A DNA stretch of 60,952 bases from Pirellulales bacterium (GCA_019636335.1 JAHBXR010000030.1:1-60952); one strand, 5' to 3'. Positions 43,847 to 54,030 are shown, numbered from the stretch's first letter. The notes: generated by a model from the sequence alone, not told the origin. Translations and numbers: made by a program.

Positions 43847-44777
43847 CGAGATAGCCTAACTCCCGGCACAGATCTCCCACGTACGGCAGAATCCGCTCTT
43901 CGAGATCGCGTTGCGAGATGCGATCGAACCACTTGCCCGAGACAGAAGGATCGACTTCGTGCTCGATGAAGCGTTCGATCTCGGGCGAGGGGGGAAGCTC
44001 GAGGAATTCGAGCAGCGCCGGCACCGTTTCGCGAGGGCGATGCACGACGTCTTCGAACTTGACCTCGTAGTAGCGCTCGGGCCCGAGTTGTCGGCCGACG
44101 GCGCGCGCCGAGGAGACGCATTCTCGCCAGGTGAGGGCCGTGAACTCGAGGCGGTCCATCGTGCGTTTCAACTGGCGCCAGTCGCGAATCTTGGGTCCCA
44201 TGCTGTAACGATACTTGCTGCCGGCGAACATGGTCCAAGTCGTGCCGAGAAACTCGGCCAAGTAGGCGGGCAGATCGCTCGGCGGGACCTCGGCGACACG
44301 GCGTGCCACGAGTTGATAGTAGGGGGGACGCGAGCCCTTGGCCTTGGTGAGGGAGTTGTGAATCTCCCATTCCTTGGCCTGCGACGCCGCCACTTCGCGA
44401 CCGTCGCGGATGATGTGTACGATCTTGCCGCGCGGAAAGACCGCGTTCACGAAGTCGAGCGAGAGGATGTTCGCCTGCGTGCAGACCAACAACCGCTCGC
44501 GCCCCGACTGCCGCAGAAAGTCGCCAAACTTGCGGTGGATGTAGCGCACGACGCGGGGACTGGCGTCGGCGGGCGTCAGGCAGTCGTCGGGCTTCCAGGC
44601 ATTGCCATGCCGCCAGATGTACTTGGGACGGCGCCAGTAGGCGAGTGCTGGATGTTGCGAGAGTACCTCGCCCAGGAAGTTCGTACCGCTCCGCGCGGCG
44701 CCGACCTCGCAGATGAATGAATCCTGCCAAGGATGCTGCGCGGGGGAGTTTTCCGTACCCGTCATGGTTGCGGCCAT
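43839..44777 (-). CDS. Sulfotransferase
   Basis: A 312-residue PAPS-dependent sulfotransferase. The 5'-phosphosulfate loop is ARSGTNFLGEVLSQHP and the 3'-phosphate part is around VHIIRDGREVAASQA. The remainder is helical with FEDVVHRPRETVPALLEFLE and SGKWFDRISQRDLEERI near the C-terminus, the usual ending. The gene lies four bases after the bi-domain oxidoreductase gene and overlaps the next glycosyltransferase. In this context it would sulfate the exopolysaccharide or its precursor, which is inference. Confidence 0.9.
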   Translation of the reverse strand: MAATMTGTENSPAQHPWQDSFICEVGAARSGTNFLGEVLSQHPALAYWRRPKYIWRHGNAWKPDDCLTPADASPRVVRYIHRKFGDFLRQSGRERLLVCTQANILSLDFVNAVFPRGKIVHIIRDGREVAASQAKEWEIHNSLTKAKGSRPPYYQLVARRVAEVPPSDLPAYLAEFLGTTWTMFAGSKYRYSMGPKIRDWRQLKRTMDRLEFTALTWRECVSSARAVGRQLGPERYYEVKFEDVVHRPRETVPALLEFLELPPSPEIERFIEHEVDPSVSGKWFDRISQRDLEERILPYVGDLCRELGYLDG

Positions 44778-44781
44778 CGAA

Positions 44782-46959
44782 CTAACCTCGATCCTCGGCG
44801 GCCAGCTCGACGCGTTGGCCCGAGCGTGCGGAGTCCATCGCGGCGAAGGTAGCCGCCGTGACGTTCCACAGGTGACTGGGGGGAATGAGCGGAGCGCCGC
44901 CGCGCGCCACGCGGTCGATGAAGCCCGAGATCTCTTGCCGGCGTCCTTTGTCTTGCGAGAAGTAGTTCAGCTTCTTGAAGTTCGACCAGCCATAGCCGGT
45001 GAGCTTGCGGAAGTTGTCGAGCAGCAGGGTGCGTCCCTCGCAGTAGACTTCGAGCTTTTCCTTCGTGTACGACTTGTGGCCGTTGGCAAAGTAATGCAGG
45101 TTGCCCAACGAGCCGTCGGCGAAGAGGAGGGAGACCGACATGTTGTCGTCGCGCGTTTCCACGCCCGGCACGTCGCCGATCATGGCCGCCTGCACGGCGA
45201 CAATAGGCGCATCGACCACGTAGCGTAGCAGGTCGAACCAGTGGCATCCCTCGCCGATGATGCGTCCCCCACCGATGCGCGGATCGTGCATCCAGTGATC
45301 GCCGGGAATGTAGCCGGCGTTGACGAGCATGTTCAGGGTGGCCGGTTGGGAGCGGCTGGCGAGCAACTGACGAATCTTGGCCGCGTGCCCCGAGAAACGG
45401 CGGTTGAAGCCGACCATCAATTCGAGCCCGGTGGTTTGCTCGTAGACCTCGCGAATGCGGGCGAGCCCCTCGGCATCGATCGCCAGCGGCTTCTCGACAA
45501 ACACGTGCTTGCCGGCGCGCAGGGCATCGATCGCCATCGGCACGTGCTGGTGATGTCGCGTCGTGATGAACACGGCATCGACGCGGGGATTGTCGAGGAT
45601 CTGGCGATAATCGGTCGTGCTGGTTTCGAAACCGAACTTGCGTGCGGCGTGCGCCGCGGTGACTCCGCTGGCGCTGGCGATGGAGACAGGCACGGCGCTC
45701 GTGCGCTTGATTTCCGGTAGCAGGCGAATCTTCGTGTAATTGCCGGCGCCGATGACCCCCACGCGGGCCTGCGCGGCCGAAGACGGCTTCGTCGGCGTTG
45801 CGGTCGCGCCCGTCCCCCGATGCTCGATCACGGTCGTCGTGGGAGGCGCAACGTCGGGATACTCGAGAATGATGCCGATCTGGCTGCGATCTTCGGACAG
45901 GGCGGCGTAGGCCTGGGCAGCGTCGGCCTGCGGAATGCGGCTCGTGATGAGCGACTCGATATCGAGTCTCCCCGCGGCGAGCATGCCGAGCACCGCTTCC
46001 ATATTGCGTTTCTCGGTCCAGCGGACGAAGGCATAGGGATAGTCGATCCCTTGTTCTTCGTAGGTCGGGTCGTAGCGTCCTGGCCCGTACGAGCAGGAGA
46101 CCTGAAAGCTGAGTTCCTTTTCGTAGAACTCGGCACGGCTCAGTTCCATGTTTACCACGCCGACGAGAACGATCCGGCCTCGCTTGCGCGACATGTTCGC
46201 CGCCTGGCTGACGATCGAATCGTTCTTGGCCGAGGCGGTGATCAACACACCATCGACCCCTTGTCCGGCGGAGAAGGCCATGCCCGCCGCGACGGGATCG
46301 GCGCCGGACGAAAGATCGACCGTCGTGGCACCGAACTTGCGCGCCAGGGCGAGCCGGCCGGGATCGACGTCGATACCGATGACCTCGGCGCCGCTGCCGA
46401 CGAGCATCTGCACGGCGAGCAAGCCGATGAGGCCCAGTCCGAAGACGGCGATCTTCTCGCCCAACTCGGGCTTGAGGAGGCGAAGGCCCTGCAGGCCGAT
46501 CGAGCTGACCAGCGTGAACGTGGCCTGCTCGGAGGTCACATGCTCGGGGACTTTGACGCACAGGTTCACGGGCTTGGCGACCATCTCGGCATGGCGTCCA
46601 TTGCTCACCACGCGGTCGCCGATGGCGAACCCCTCGACCCCCGCCCCAACGCCGACCACGACCCCCACGTTCGAATAACCCAGGGGCATGGGCTCGTCGA
46701 GCTTGGCGAAGACCAGTTCGAGCGTCGGCAACAGGCCATCGTTGCGGATGCGATCGAGCACCTGCTTCACGCGGTCGGGGTTGTCGCGCACCTTGCGGAC
46801 CATGCTCGACTGCCCGAACTCGACGACACTGCGTTCCGTGCCGGCCGAGATGAGGCTAGCGCGGGTTTGAATCAGCAACTGTCCGGCCGAGGCCTGAGGG
46901 CAGGGGACATCCACAACCTCGAGCACGCCAGATTTGAGATGTTGCACCACTTGTTTCAC
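44782..46959 (-). CDS. Bi-domain oxidoreductase (MDR dehydrogenase fused to Gfo/Idh/MocA)
   Basis: A 725-residue fusion. Residues 1-370 are a medium-chain dehydrogenase (GYSNVGVVVGVGAGVEGFAI, KIAVFGLGLIGLLAVQML, ILITASAKNDSIVSQAAN-like centre) without obvious catalytic zinc ligands; residues 395-715 are a Gfo/Idh/MocA oxidoreductase (VGVIGAGNYTKIRLL and the EKPLA motif in VFVEKPLAIDAEGLARIR). It starts with GTG at 46959. The fusion is a known family that accompanies heparinase-like genes in polysaccharide loci; the heparinase is four genes downstream. A sugar epimerisation by oxidation and reduction is possible. Substrate unknown. Confidence 0.9.
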   Translation of the reverse strand: MKQVVQHLKSGVLEVVDVPCPQASAGQLLIQTRASLISAGTERSVVEFGQSSMVRKVRDNPDRVKQVLDRIRNDGLLPTLELVFAKLDEPMPLGYSNVGVVVGVGAGVEGFAIGDRVVSNGRHAEMVAKPVNLCVKVPEHVTSEQATFTLVSSIGLQGLRLLKPELGEKIAVFGLGLIGLLAVQMLVGSGAEVIGIDVDPGRLALARKFGATTVDLSSGADPVAAGMAFSAGQGVDGVLITASAKNDSIVSQAANMSRKRGRIVLVGVVNMELSRAEFYEKELSFQVSCSYGPGRYDPTYEEQGIDYPYAFVRWTEKRNMEAVLGMLAAGRLDIESLITSRIPQADAAQAYAALSEDRSQIGIILEYPDVAPPTTTVIEHRGTGATATPTKPSSAAQARVGVIGAGNYTKIRLLPEIKRTSAVPVSIASASGVTAAHAARKFGFETSTTDYRQILDNPRVDAVFITTRHHQHVPMAIDALRAGKHVFVEKPLAIDAEGLARIREVYEQTTGLELMVGFNRRFSGHAAKIRQLLASRSQPATLNMLVNAGYIPGDHWMHDPRIGGGRIIGEGCHWFDLLRYVVDAPIVAVQAAMIGDVPGVETRDDNMSVSLLFADGSLGNLHYFANGHKSYTKEKLEVYCEGRTLLLDNFRKLTGYGWSNFKKLNYFSQDKGRRQEISGFIDRVARGGAPLIPPSHLWNVTAATFAAMDSARSGQRVELAAEDRG

Positions 46960-47357
46960 GGCCGCCGAGCCCTTAGAGCCTGCAAGAATTCAGTCCCCAC
47001 GGTGGGGAAAATCGAGACCGATGCGTCCCTCCACCGCTGGTGGCTTTGTGGCTTCCGTGGGGGCCTCGAAGGCGTGCCGGGCGACCTGCCTGGGGGATCA
47101 GATCGACCACCCGCTTCGCTGGTAAGTTCGCCATGAATCGGCCCCCGAGCGGGGACCGCCGCACGCAACCAGAGGTGAAAACTCCATGATAACCGTAACT
47201 CGTGTCGCTTCAACCGGTTTTCGCCGCGCAGGCCGGCTTCTAAACCGTTGCCGCAAGCCATTTTGGCTGCTAGATTTGGTAGTTTCTGCCGGCCGAGAAA
47301 GCAGCCGCCGGCGCGTTACGCACCGCCAGATTTGCGGCTCCCTACTCGAGGTCGTCC
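46960..47357. other. Divergent intergenic region within the polysaccharide locus
   Basis: Separates the minus-strand oxidoreductase from the plus-strand carbamoyltransferase. It holds an operator-like palindrome TCCCCAC-G-GTGGGGA at 46994-47008 and a promoter-like pair at 47248-47276. No gene is seen. Confidence 0.4.
47248..47276 (+). promoter_or_regulatory. Candidate promoter of the carbamoyltransferase gene
   Basis: TTGCCG (47248-47253) and TAGATT (47271-47276) are 17 bases apart and lie about 80 bases before the TTG start at 47358. Confidence 0.4.
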
Positions 47358-49127
47358 TTGAACATCCTAGGTATCAACACCAACCACGCCGACGCCTCGG
47401 CGGCGATTCTTGTCGATGGCGAGCTCGTCTTTGCCGTGGCCGAAGAGCGGCTGAATCGAAAAAAGCACTACGCGAGCTTCCCGAAGCTGGCGATCCGGGC
47501 CTGCCTCGAGGCGGCCAATTTGCGTCTGAGCGACATCGACCACGTGGCCCTTGGCCGCGACCGGTCGGCCAATGTCCGGCAGAAAATCCAGTACGCGCTG
47601 CTCAATCCGTCGATGTTCAAGAACCTGATGGCCATCCGCAGCAAGGCGGTGAGCCTCGACGATTTGCAGACGCTGCTGGCCACTGGGCTCGAGGTCGACC
47701 CGTCCGAGTGCCGCTTTACCGAGCACCACGTCGAGCACCACCTGGCGCATGTGGCCAGCGCCTTCTATTGCTCGAACTTCGACGAATGTGCCGGCCTGAG
47801 CTACGACGGATCGGGGGACTTCGTCTCGACGATGTTCGCTCATTGCCGCGGCAACAAGATCGACGTGCTCGATCGGGTTTACCTGCCGAATTCGCTGGGG
47901 ACGTTCTACGCCACGATCTGCCGCTTTATCGGCTACCACCGCTACGGCGACGAAGGCAAAGTGATGGGACTGGCCCCCTACGGCACCGATGCCTATCACG
48001 ACTTTTACGAGGAAGCGATCTCCTTGATCGACGGCGGACAGTACCGTCTGAACAAGGACTATTTCCCACGGATCGGCCACGACCAGGGACTCTCGATCGA
48101 CGAGGAAGGCTTTGTCCACCAGTCGACCACCTTCACGCCGAAGATGGCGGAACGATTCGGCCCGCCGCGCGAACCGTATACCGATATCCCGCAACGCGAC
48201 CGCGATCTGGCCTTCGGCATGCAGAAGCGCTTCGAAGAAGGCTTCATGCATCTGGTGAATCACGTGGCCCAGGCGACCGGCAGCCCACACCTGGCGCTGG
48301 CCGGAGGCTGTGCGCTGAACAGCGTGGCGAACGGCAAAGTTTTCGATCACACGCCGATTCGCGAGACGTACATTCAGCCGGCGGCGGGGGACGAAGGGCT
48401 CGCACTGGGGGCCGCGCTCTACGTCTACCACCAGGTCTTGGGCCACCCGCGCAAGTTTCAGATGCGGAATTCCTACTGGGGACACCAGTTCGACGATACG
48501 CGCATCGAGGCCGATTTGAAACAGGCGGGGCTCAAGTACGAGAAGCTCGAACGGCAGCCCCTGCTGGACCGTCTGGCCGAACGCATCGATGCGCATGACG
48601 TCTGCGGCTGGTTCCAGGGACGCATGGAGTGGGGCCCCCGGGCCCTGGGCAATCGTTCGATCGTCACGCACCCCGGCGTGGCGAACATGAAAGACATTCT
48701 CAACTCGCGCATCAAGCGGCGCGAGTGGTTCCGGCCCTTCGCCCCGAGCGTGCTGGCCGAGCGGCAGACCGACTTGTTCGAACACTCGCACCCTTCGCCG
48801 TTCATGCTGCACGTTTACAAGATCAAGCCGGAGTGGCGCGAACGGCTCTGCACGGTGAACCACGTCGACAACACGGGCCGCCTGCAAACGGTGGCGCGCG
48901 ACGAGAACCCGCTCTACTACGACCTGATCTCGACGTTCGAGCGGCGCAGCGGCATCCCCGTGGTGCTGAACACCAGCTTCAACGAAAACGAACCGATCGT
49001 CTGCACGCCGAAAGAGGCCATCGACTGCTTCATTCGCAGCTACATGGATACGCTGGCGATCGGCTCGTTCCTGGTGCGCCGACCCGAGAACGATCAACTG
49101 GACCAGCACCCGCCGACGATCGACTAG
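47358..49127 (+). CDS. Carbamoyltransferase of the NodU/CmcH family
   Basis: A 589-residue enzyme that makes carbamoyl-adenylate from carbamoyl phosphate and ATP and passes the carbamoyl group to a hydroxyl, here most likely of a sugar. The Kae1-like N-terminal domain begins NILGINTNHADASAAILVDG and has the metal histidines in HHVEHHLAHVASAFY and DGSGDFVS; the C-terminal YrdC-like domain has GRMEWGPRALGNRSIV. Its start is a TTG at 47358. It is the only gene of the locus on the plus strand and its end overlaps asnB (convergent) by four bases, so it is likely transcribed separately from the promoter at 47248. Confidence 0.93.
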   Translation: MNILGINTNHADASAAILVDGELVFAVAEERLNRKKHYASFPKLAIRACLEAANLRLSDIDHVALGRDRSANVRQKIQYALLNPSMFKNLMAIRSKAVSLDDLQTLLATGLEVDPSECRFTEHHVEHHLAHVASAFYCSNFDECAGLSYDGSGDFVSTMFAHCRGNKIDVLDRVYLPNSLGTFYATICRFIGYHRYGDEGKVMGLAPYGTDAYHDFYEEAISLIDGGQYRLNKDYFPRIGHDQGLSIDEEGFVHQSTTFTPKMAERFGPPREPYTDIPQRDRDLAFGMQKRFEEGFMHLVNHVAQATGSPHLALAGGCALNSVANGKVFDHTPIRETYIQPAAGDEGLALGAALYVYHQVLGHPRKFQMRNSYWGHQFDDTRIEADLKQAGLKYEKLERQPLLDRLAERIDAHDVCGWFQGRMEWGPRALGNRSIVTHPGVANMKDILNSRIKRREWFRPFAPSVLAERQTDLFEHSHPSPFMLHVYKIKPEWRERLCTVNHVDNTGRLQTVARDENPLYYDLISTFERRSGIPVVLNTSFNENEPIVCTPKEAIDCFIRSYMDTLAIGSFLVRRPENDQLDQHPPTID

Positions 49128-50992
49128 GCGGCCCGCAACGGGCGTATGCCCTGGTCGATGAACGTCTGAAACCAGAGTTCGGTAACCGTCCAGCGAAAGA
49201 TCTGGCTCGACACGTCCTGCTTGCCGGAGACGTGCCGCGCGAGCATCTCGTCGACCTGCCGGGGGGAGAAAATGCCCCGCTGGCGCGCCGCCTCGGACCG
49301 CAGCACGGGATAGACCGTCTGCTCGGGTTGCTCGCGAAACCAGCGCGCGATGGGGGTCACGAAGCCCAGCTTGCGCCGGTTCTGCAGAATCGGAGCGGGC
49401 ACATCCTGGCGGAGGGCGTGCCGCAGAATGGCCTTGCCAATGCCGTTGCGGAACTTGTACTCGCCGGGCATACGCAGGCAGAACTCCACGAGGCGATAAT
49501 CGAGGAAGGGAACCCGCGCCTCGATGGAATGTGCCATCGAGATCGCATCGCCGTAATGCAGTAGATCGCCCAGGCAGCCGTCGAGTTGCGAGACCAGTGA
49601 CTGGTTAAGCACTCCGACGGCTTCTTTCGAGGGGTCGCGATCCGGGTACTCGTCGCGACCGACGAGCGGACCGACGTAGACTCCTTCGTCGCCGCGATAC
49701 TGCCGATAGAGCTTGTGCAACATCGGCGGGTTCATGCGGCGGGCGGCAGTCAGCAAGGCGTTTCGCTTGCCCATCGAGCGTCCCGCGTGGCGCAACTCGG
49801 ACAAGGCCGACCACCAGCGTCCCTGGTAGGCCTGATCGAACATGGCCTCGGTAAAGTTCGGTGAGTAGCCGGCGAGCAACTCGTCGGCGCCCTGGCCTTC
49901 AAGGAGCACCGTGGCTTTGGAACGCGCCAGCCGATCGATGTTCCACAGCGGCACGACGGCCGGGCATTGTGTCGGCGACTCGATGTGCCAGACAATCTTG
50001 CGCAGCATGTCGAGGAATTCGCCGCCGGCGGCGTTCACCTGGTGGGGAGTCATGCCGAGCGCATGCGATAGCTCGGCCGCCTGGCCCGACTCGTCGTACC
50101 ATTCTCCCTCGTACGCCGCGGTGAAGGTATCGAACGGGCCGTCGTAGAAGCTGCGGAGCAGGCAGGCCAGCGCCGACGAGTCGACTCCGCCCGACAGCGT
50201 CAGGCCCACTGGCACGTCGCTGCGCATGCGCAGGCGAACGGCGTCGACGAGCAATTCGCGCAGGCGGTCGGCGGCGGCGTCGAAGTTGAGGGAGCGGTCG
50301 ATCTCGGCGGGATAGCGCCAATAACGCTCGAGCCGTTGTGACTCGCGGGTCACGGTCAACGAATGCCCCGGCGGCAGGCGATTCACCCCGTGAAAGCAGG
50401 TCGCGTTGCATTGCGCGCCGATGCTGGCACGGAGCACGCGCGAGATGGCGTCGTAGTCTGGTTGTGCCAGTTCTGGCACGACGGCCAGGATGGCCTTGAT
50501 TTCCGAGGCGAACAGGAAGCGTCCGCGGTAGAACGCATAGTTGAACGGCTTGATGCCGAAGCGGTCGCGCGAGCAGAACAACACGTCGCGCCGGCGATCG
50601 TAGATCGCGAAGGCCCACATGCCGTTGAAGCGCGACTGGCAGCCGGCGCCCCATGCTCGATAGGCGGCGAGCACGACCTCGGTGTCCGACTGCGTGCGAA
50701 ACTTCGCCCCCAGCGTTTCAAGCTCGGCGCGGAGCTCGATGTAATTGAAGATCTCGCCGTTGTAGGTGATCGTCAGATCGCCGTCGTCGAGGACGAAGGG
50801 CTGGTTGCTTTCCGGGCGCAAATCGAGAATCGCCAACCGCAGATGCCCCAATCCCGTGCGGGCATCGATGAGGTTGGTACCGCGCGCATCCGGCCCCCGG
50901 TGGGGCATGGTGTCGAGCATCGCTTCCAATTGCTCGACGGATACGGCTTGAGTTGTTGACTGTTGAAGAAAGATGCCGGCAATGCCGCACAT
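49124..50992 (-). CDS. asnB: Asparagine synthase (glutamine-hydrolysing) type amidotransferase
   Basis: A 622-residue enzyme with an N-terminal glutaminase domain (catalytic Cys2 in MCGIAGIF, with NGEIFNYIELRAEL and RGPDARGTN) and a C-terminal ATP-dependent synthetase domain with the PP-loop SGGVDSS (267-273). In polysaccharide loci such enzymes often amidate uronic acids rather than aspartate. The AlgD-like uronate dehydrogenase in the same locus supports this, but the sequence does not prove it. The last 4 bases overlap the convergent carbamoyltransferase gene. Confidence 0.92.
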   Translation of the reverse strand: MCGIAGIFLQQSTTQAVSVEQLEAMLDTMPHRGPDARGTNLIDARTGLGHLRLAILDLRPESNQPFVLDDGDLTITYNGEIFNYIELRAELETLGAKFRTQSDTEVVLAAYRAWGAGCQSRFNGMWAFAIYDRRRDVLFCSRDRFGIKPFNYAFYRGRFLFASEIKAILAVVPELAQPDYDAISRVLRASIGAQCNATCFHGVNRLPPGHSLTVTRESQRLERYWRYPAEIDRSLNFDAAADRLRELLVDAVRLRMRSDVPVGLTLSGGVDSSALACLLRSFYDGPFDTFTAAYEGEWYDESGQAAELSHALGMTPHQVNAAGGEFLDMLRKIVWHIESPTQCPAVVPLWNIDRLARSKATVLLEGQGADELLAGYSPNFTEAMFDQAYQGRWWSALSELRHAGRSMGKRNALLTAARRMNPPMLHKLYRQYRGDEGVYVGPLVGRDEYPDRDPSKEAVGVLNQSLVSQLDGCLGDLLHYGDAISMAHSIEARVPFLDYRLVEFCLRMPGEYKFRNGIGKAILRHALRQDVPAPILQNRRKLGFVTPIARWFREQPEQTVYPVLRSEAARQRGIFSPRQVDEMLARHVSGKQDVSSQIFRWTVTELWFQTFIDQGIRPLRAA

Positions 50993-51152
50993 GGAAAACC
51001 AGTAAGTCCCAATCCCATTGAACGCACAAATCGACGCACGCTCAGGATTGCGTACCGGCTTCTGCGGAAGAGAGTGCTGTCCGTGCGCCCCATGAACTGG
51101 TGAGGAACGCCGCTGTGTGGGGCCCCTCGCTCATGGCTGGCGCGGCGCGGAA

Positions 51153-52337
51153 TCACCGCGGTTCCGACATGGCCAACGCTTCTGAGATGGCGGCATCTAA
51201 GCTGGCCACCATGTTCTTGAGATTAACTCGGTCGCGCATGACTTCAATAGCGGCGCGTGTAACTCTTGCACAATTTTCAGGCCCGCGGAGCACCCCCCGA
51301 ATAGTCTCGACGAGTAGGGGTATGTCGCCACGCGGATAGCGCCACCCGGTCACGTCGTGTTCGAGGATCTCCGAATCGGCCCCTCGTTCATCCGCGACGA
51401 TGGTCGGCCGGCCCAAGGCCATCGCCTGATTGATCGCCAGCCCCAGGGCGCCGGGCAACACGACGGCGGTAGCGGCCGCCAGCCACGCTTCGTCGTCGCC
51501 TGGCGGTACCCGGCCGGTGACCAGAATGCGAGCGGGATCCAAAGCGTGGGCGCGGCGCCGCACCTCGTCGAGCAGCGGGCCATCGCCGACGAGGACCAGG
51601 CGAAGCCTCGCATCGAGCTCGCGCAACCGGGGCCACGCGGCGAGCAAGTCGAAGGGGCGTTTGCGGGGGACCATGCGACCGATCGAGACCAGGACCGGGG
51701 CATCGCCAATACCGGCCGCCTGTCGAAGCTCGGCAGCGCGGCGATCGATGGCCGCTCGGTCTTGGAAGGCACGATCCGTGTCGAGGGTGTTCTGGGCGAT
51801 CCGAATTCGCTCGCGGGGGTAGCCGATCGACGCCAGTTCCTCGAGCGATTGCCGGCCATAGCAGACGGCCAGATCGAAACGGCCATGAAAGCGGCGTTTG
51901 ATCGCATCTGTCCAGCGCGAGCGCTGCACGCTACGGCTGTGGACCTTTGTCCAGGCGATGGTGCGAATGCCCAGTTGCCGGCAGAGCTTGGGCAAGGTCC
52001 AGCAGGTAAGGATCGTCAGCGTGGCGCAAAACACGACCACGGCGGGGCGTTCGCGACGCACGGCCTCGGCGGCGTCTGGCCAGGTCGACCAGGTGCGTCC
52101 GAGCCACTGTCGCTCATGAAAAGGAAACTCGCGAAAGTGCGGCCCGATCGTGTAGCCGCTCTCGCGCAATTCGGCCAGGGGCCCCAAGACACTCAGCGAG
52201 TAGCGTCCCGCGGCGCGTTGCGCGACACGGTCCCACACCGGCACGCGATAACCGCGGACGCGCGGCTGTAACACCCAGACCTGGGGCAGCTCGGGCATCG
52301 CGTCTGAAGAAGTGGCGTTCGACCGGTCTTGAGTCAT
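51153..52337 (-). CDS. Family GT4-like glycosyltransferase
   Basis: A 394-residue GT-B glycosyltransferase. The N-terminal half has VWVLQPRVRGYRVPVWDRVA; the C-terminal half has VLVSIGRMVPRKRPFDLLAA, RLRLVLVGDGPLLDEVRRRA and VVLPGALGLAINQAMALGRP with the ExxE-like region GADSEILEHDVTGW. It lies 160 bases downstream of asnB's start on the same strand and 88 bases from the flippase. Donor and acceptor unknown. Confidence 0.88.
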   Translation of the reverse strand: MTQDRSNATSSDAMPELPQVWVLQPRVRGYRVPVWDRVAQRAAGRYSLSVLGPLAELRESGYTIGPHFREFPFHERQWLGRTWSTWPDAAEAVRRERPAVVVFCATLTILTCWTLPKLCRQLGIRTIAWTKVHSRSVQRSRWTDAIKRRFHGRFDLAVCYGRQSLEELASIGYPRERIRIAQNTLDTDRAFQDRAAIDRRAAELRQAAGIGDAPVLVSIGRMVPRKRPFDLLAAWPRLRELDARLRLVLVGDGPLLDEVRRRAHALDPARILVTGRVPPGDDEAWLAAATAVVLPGALGLAINQAMALGRPTIVADERGADSEILEHDVTGWRYPRGDIPLLVETIRGVLRGPENCARVTRAAIEVMRDRVNLKNMVASLDAAISEALAMSEPR

Positions 52338-52425
52338 CGAAGCACGCCGTCACAAACCCAACTTGGAAAGGCCTCGCGACCTTGCCACGAAATCCGCACA
52401 ACACCGAGCACGGTCGAGCAGGCCG

Positions 52426-54000
52426 TCAGGCGCCCGCGACGGCATTGCGTCCCAGCACCTGACGCGCGAGTCGAATCAAGCGCGCCCGGTCGTCGCCGCG
52501 GAATCCCAAAAACCAGCACGAGGGGATCCAGAAGAGCGGCGGCACCAGCACGCAGGCCAGCAGCGCTGTCAGACTCTCGGGCTGCACGACCAGACGCACC
52601 GTCAAGGCCACGGCCAGCAAGATCAATAGTACCAGCAAAGGGCCGGCGTACCCGTCTCGAATGAGCAGCGAGTAGGGAGTGCCGGTCACGCTCGCCGTAT
52701 GGACCGATAGTATCGTCCAAGTGATGCAACGGCAGACGATCGTGGGAATCGGTGCTCCCAGGATGGCGTTGTCTCCCCAACCCCACTCGCGAAACAGGTA
52801 GATCAACAGCGTCGAAGCGGCCAGGTTCACGAGCGCCATGCTGAACTCGACGAACACAATGAAGCGAGTCCGATTCATGCCGAGCAGGATTTGCCAGTGG
52901 GTCACGCCGGCATAAAAGATCAGATCGGCCACCACACAGAGCATCATCGCGTAGGCCGTCGCACGATGGGCGTCGACCAACCAGACCTGCACGAACGGTT
53001 CGGCGAAGCAGCCCAGCGTGACCAGGTAGGGAATCGCCATGAGCAGGGTCAGCCGGGTACTACTGATATACAACTCGGGCAGGCGGGCCGCATGCCCCTG
53101 AGCATCCATGCTCGCGGCCAAGGGGACCATTTGGCGCGTCAGACCTCCCACGAAGGGATAGATGGCCCAGACGGCCTCGACCGCCGGCTTGTACATACCT
53201 GCATACGCGGTGCCGAGCAGCGCCCCCAACACGAGCGGATCGGTCTGGACGCTCAAGCGAAACACGTTCCAGTACAGAAAGACGAGTCCGCCCAACGAGG
53301 CCAGTTGGTACATCGACTCGCGCTGGACGAAGCGGGGGCGAACCGACAAGGCGGGCCAGATGCGATGCGCGAGGACGATCGAAATACCGAGCGATAACGA
53401 CTTCGATGCCAACATGCCGATGGCCCAGCCGACGAGCCCAAGCTCGGTCAGCCCGACCAGGCCCATCACGAACAATGCTCGGGCAATCATCTCGACGATG
53501 TGGATCAGGCTCGACAGATCGAAGCGATGATTGCCTTCGATGACGCCGCTATAGGCCGGCGAGACGAACCACAGCAGCACCTGCAGCGGCGCGTAGTAGC
53601 GCAACAGCATGACCACCTGCGGCGCGTGTTCCGTGGCGAGATCGCCCGAGATGCCCATGTACAGCGCCACGATATGCGGCGCCGCGAAATAGAACAGGAA
53701 CATCATGACCGCGGCGATCGACAGGAAGCAGCACATCGCCGAGCTGAAGAGCGCATTCACGCGTTCGTTGTCGCGCGTCGCGAACGCGGAGGCGAGTTGC
53801 CGGCTCAAGGCGCCGCGCAGGCCGAGATCGGCCATGAGCGACGTGCTCACGAGCACGCCAATGATGACGGTCAGACCGTAGCCGGCGAGCCCCAGTCGCC
53901 ACGTGAGAAAGGGAATCAGCAGCAGGGCGATGAGCCCGCTCAAGACCCCCGACAACCAAGTGGTGACCGTGTTGAACGCGATGCGTCGCGACAGGCTCAT
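52426..54000 (-). CDS. Polysaccharide/lipid-linked oligosaccharide flippase (Wzx type)
   Basis: A 524-residue inner-membrane protein of the MATE/polysaccharide transporter class that moves undecaprenyl-linked repeat units across the membrane. About 13 hydrophobic helices are visible, beginning with NTVTTWLSGVLSGLIALLLI and ending in LLACVLVPPLFWIPSCWFLG. Presence of a flippase suggests a Wzx/Wzy route, although no Wzy was found. The dehydratase gene is 30 bases upstream, so both belong to the same transcript. Confidence 0.9.
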   Translation of the reverse strand: MSLSRRIAFNTVTTWLSGVLSGLIALLLIPFLTWRLGLAGYGLTVIIGVLVSTSLMADLGLRGALSRQLASAFATRDNERVNALFSSAMCCFLSIAAVMMFLFYFAAPHIVALYMGISGDLATEHAPQVVMLLRYYAPLQVLLWFVSPAYSGVIEGNHRFDLSSLIHIVEMIARALFVMGLVGLTELGLVGWAIGMLASKSLSLGISIVLAHRIWPALSVRPRFVQRESMYQLASLGGLVFLYWNVFRLSVQTDPLVLGALLGTAYAGMYKPAVEAVWAIYPFVGGLTRQMVPLAASMDAQGHAARLPELYISSTRLTLLMAIPYLVTLGCFAEPFVQVWLVDAHRATAYAMMLCVVADLIFYAGVTHWQILLGMNRTRFIVFVEFSMALVNLAASTLLIYLFREWGWGDNAILGAPIPTIVCRCITWTILSVHTASVTGTPYSLLIRDGYAGPLLVLLILLAVALTVRLVVQPESLTALLACVLVPPLFWIPSCWFLGFRGDDRARLIRLARQVLGRNAVAGA

Positions 54001-54030
54001 GAATTCGATTTCGTCGCGTGGCGCGTCGTG

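Noticed and set aside
46994..47008. A palindrome TCCCCAC-G-GTGGGGA as a defined operator
   Set aside because: It is a single copy and no regulator is nearby; kept only as a remark in the intergenic entry.
45820..47136. A 438-codon plus-strand open frame
   Set aside because: Antisense to the bi-domain oxidoreductase and without motifs.
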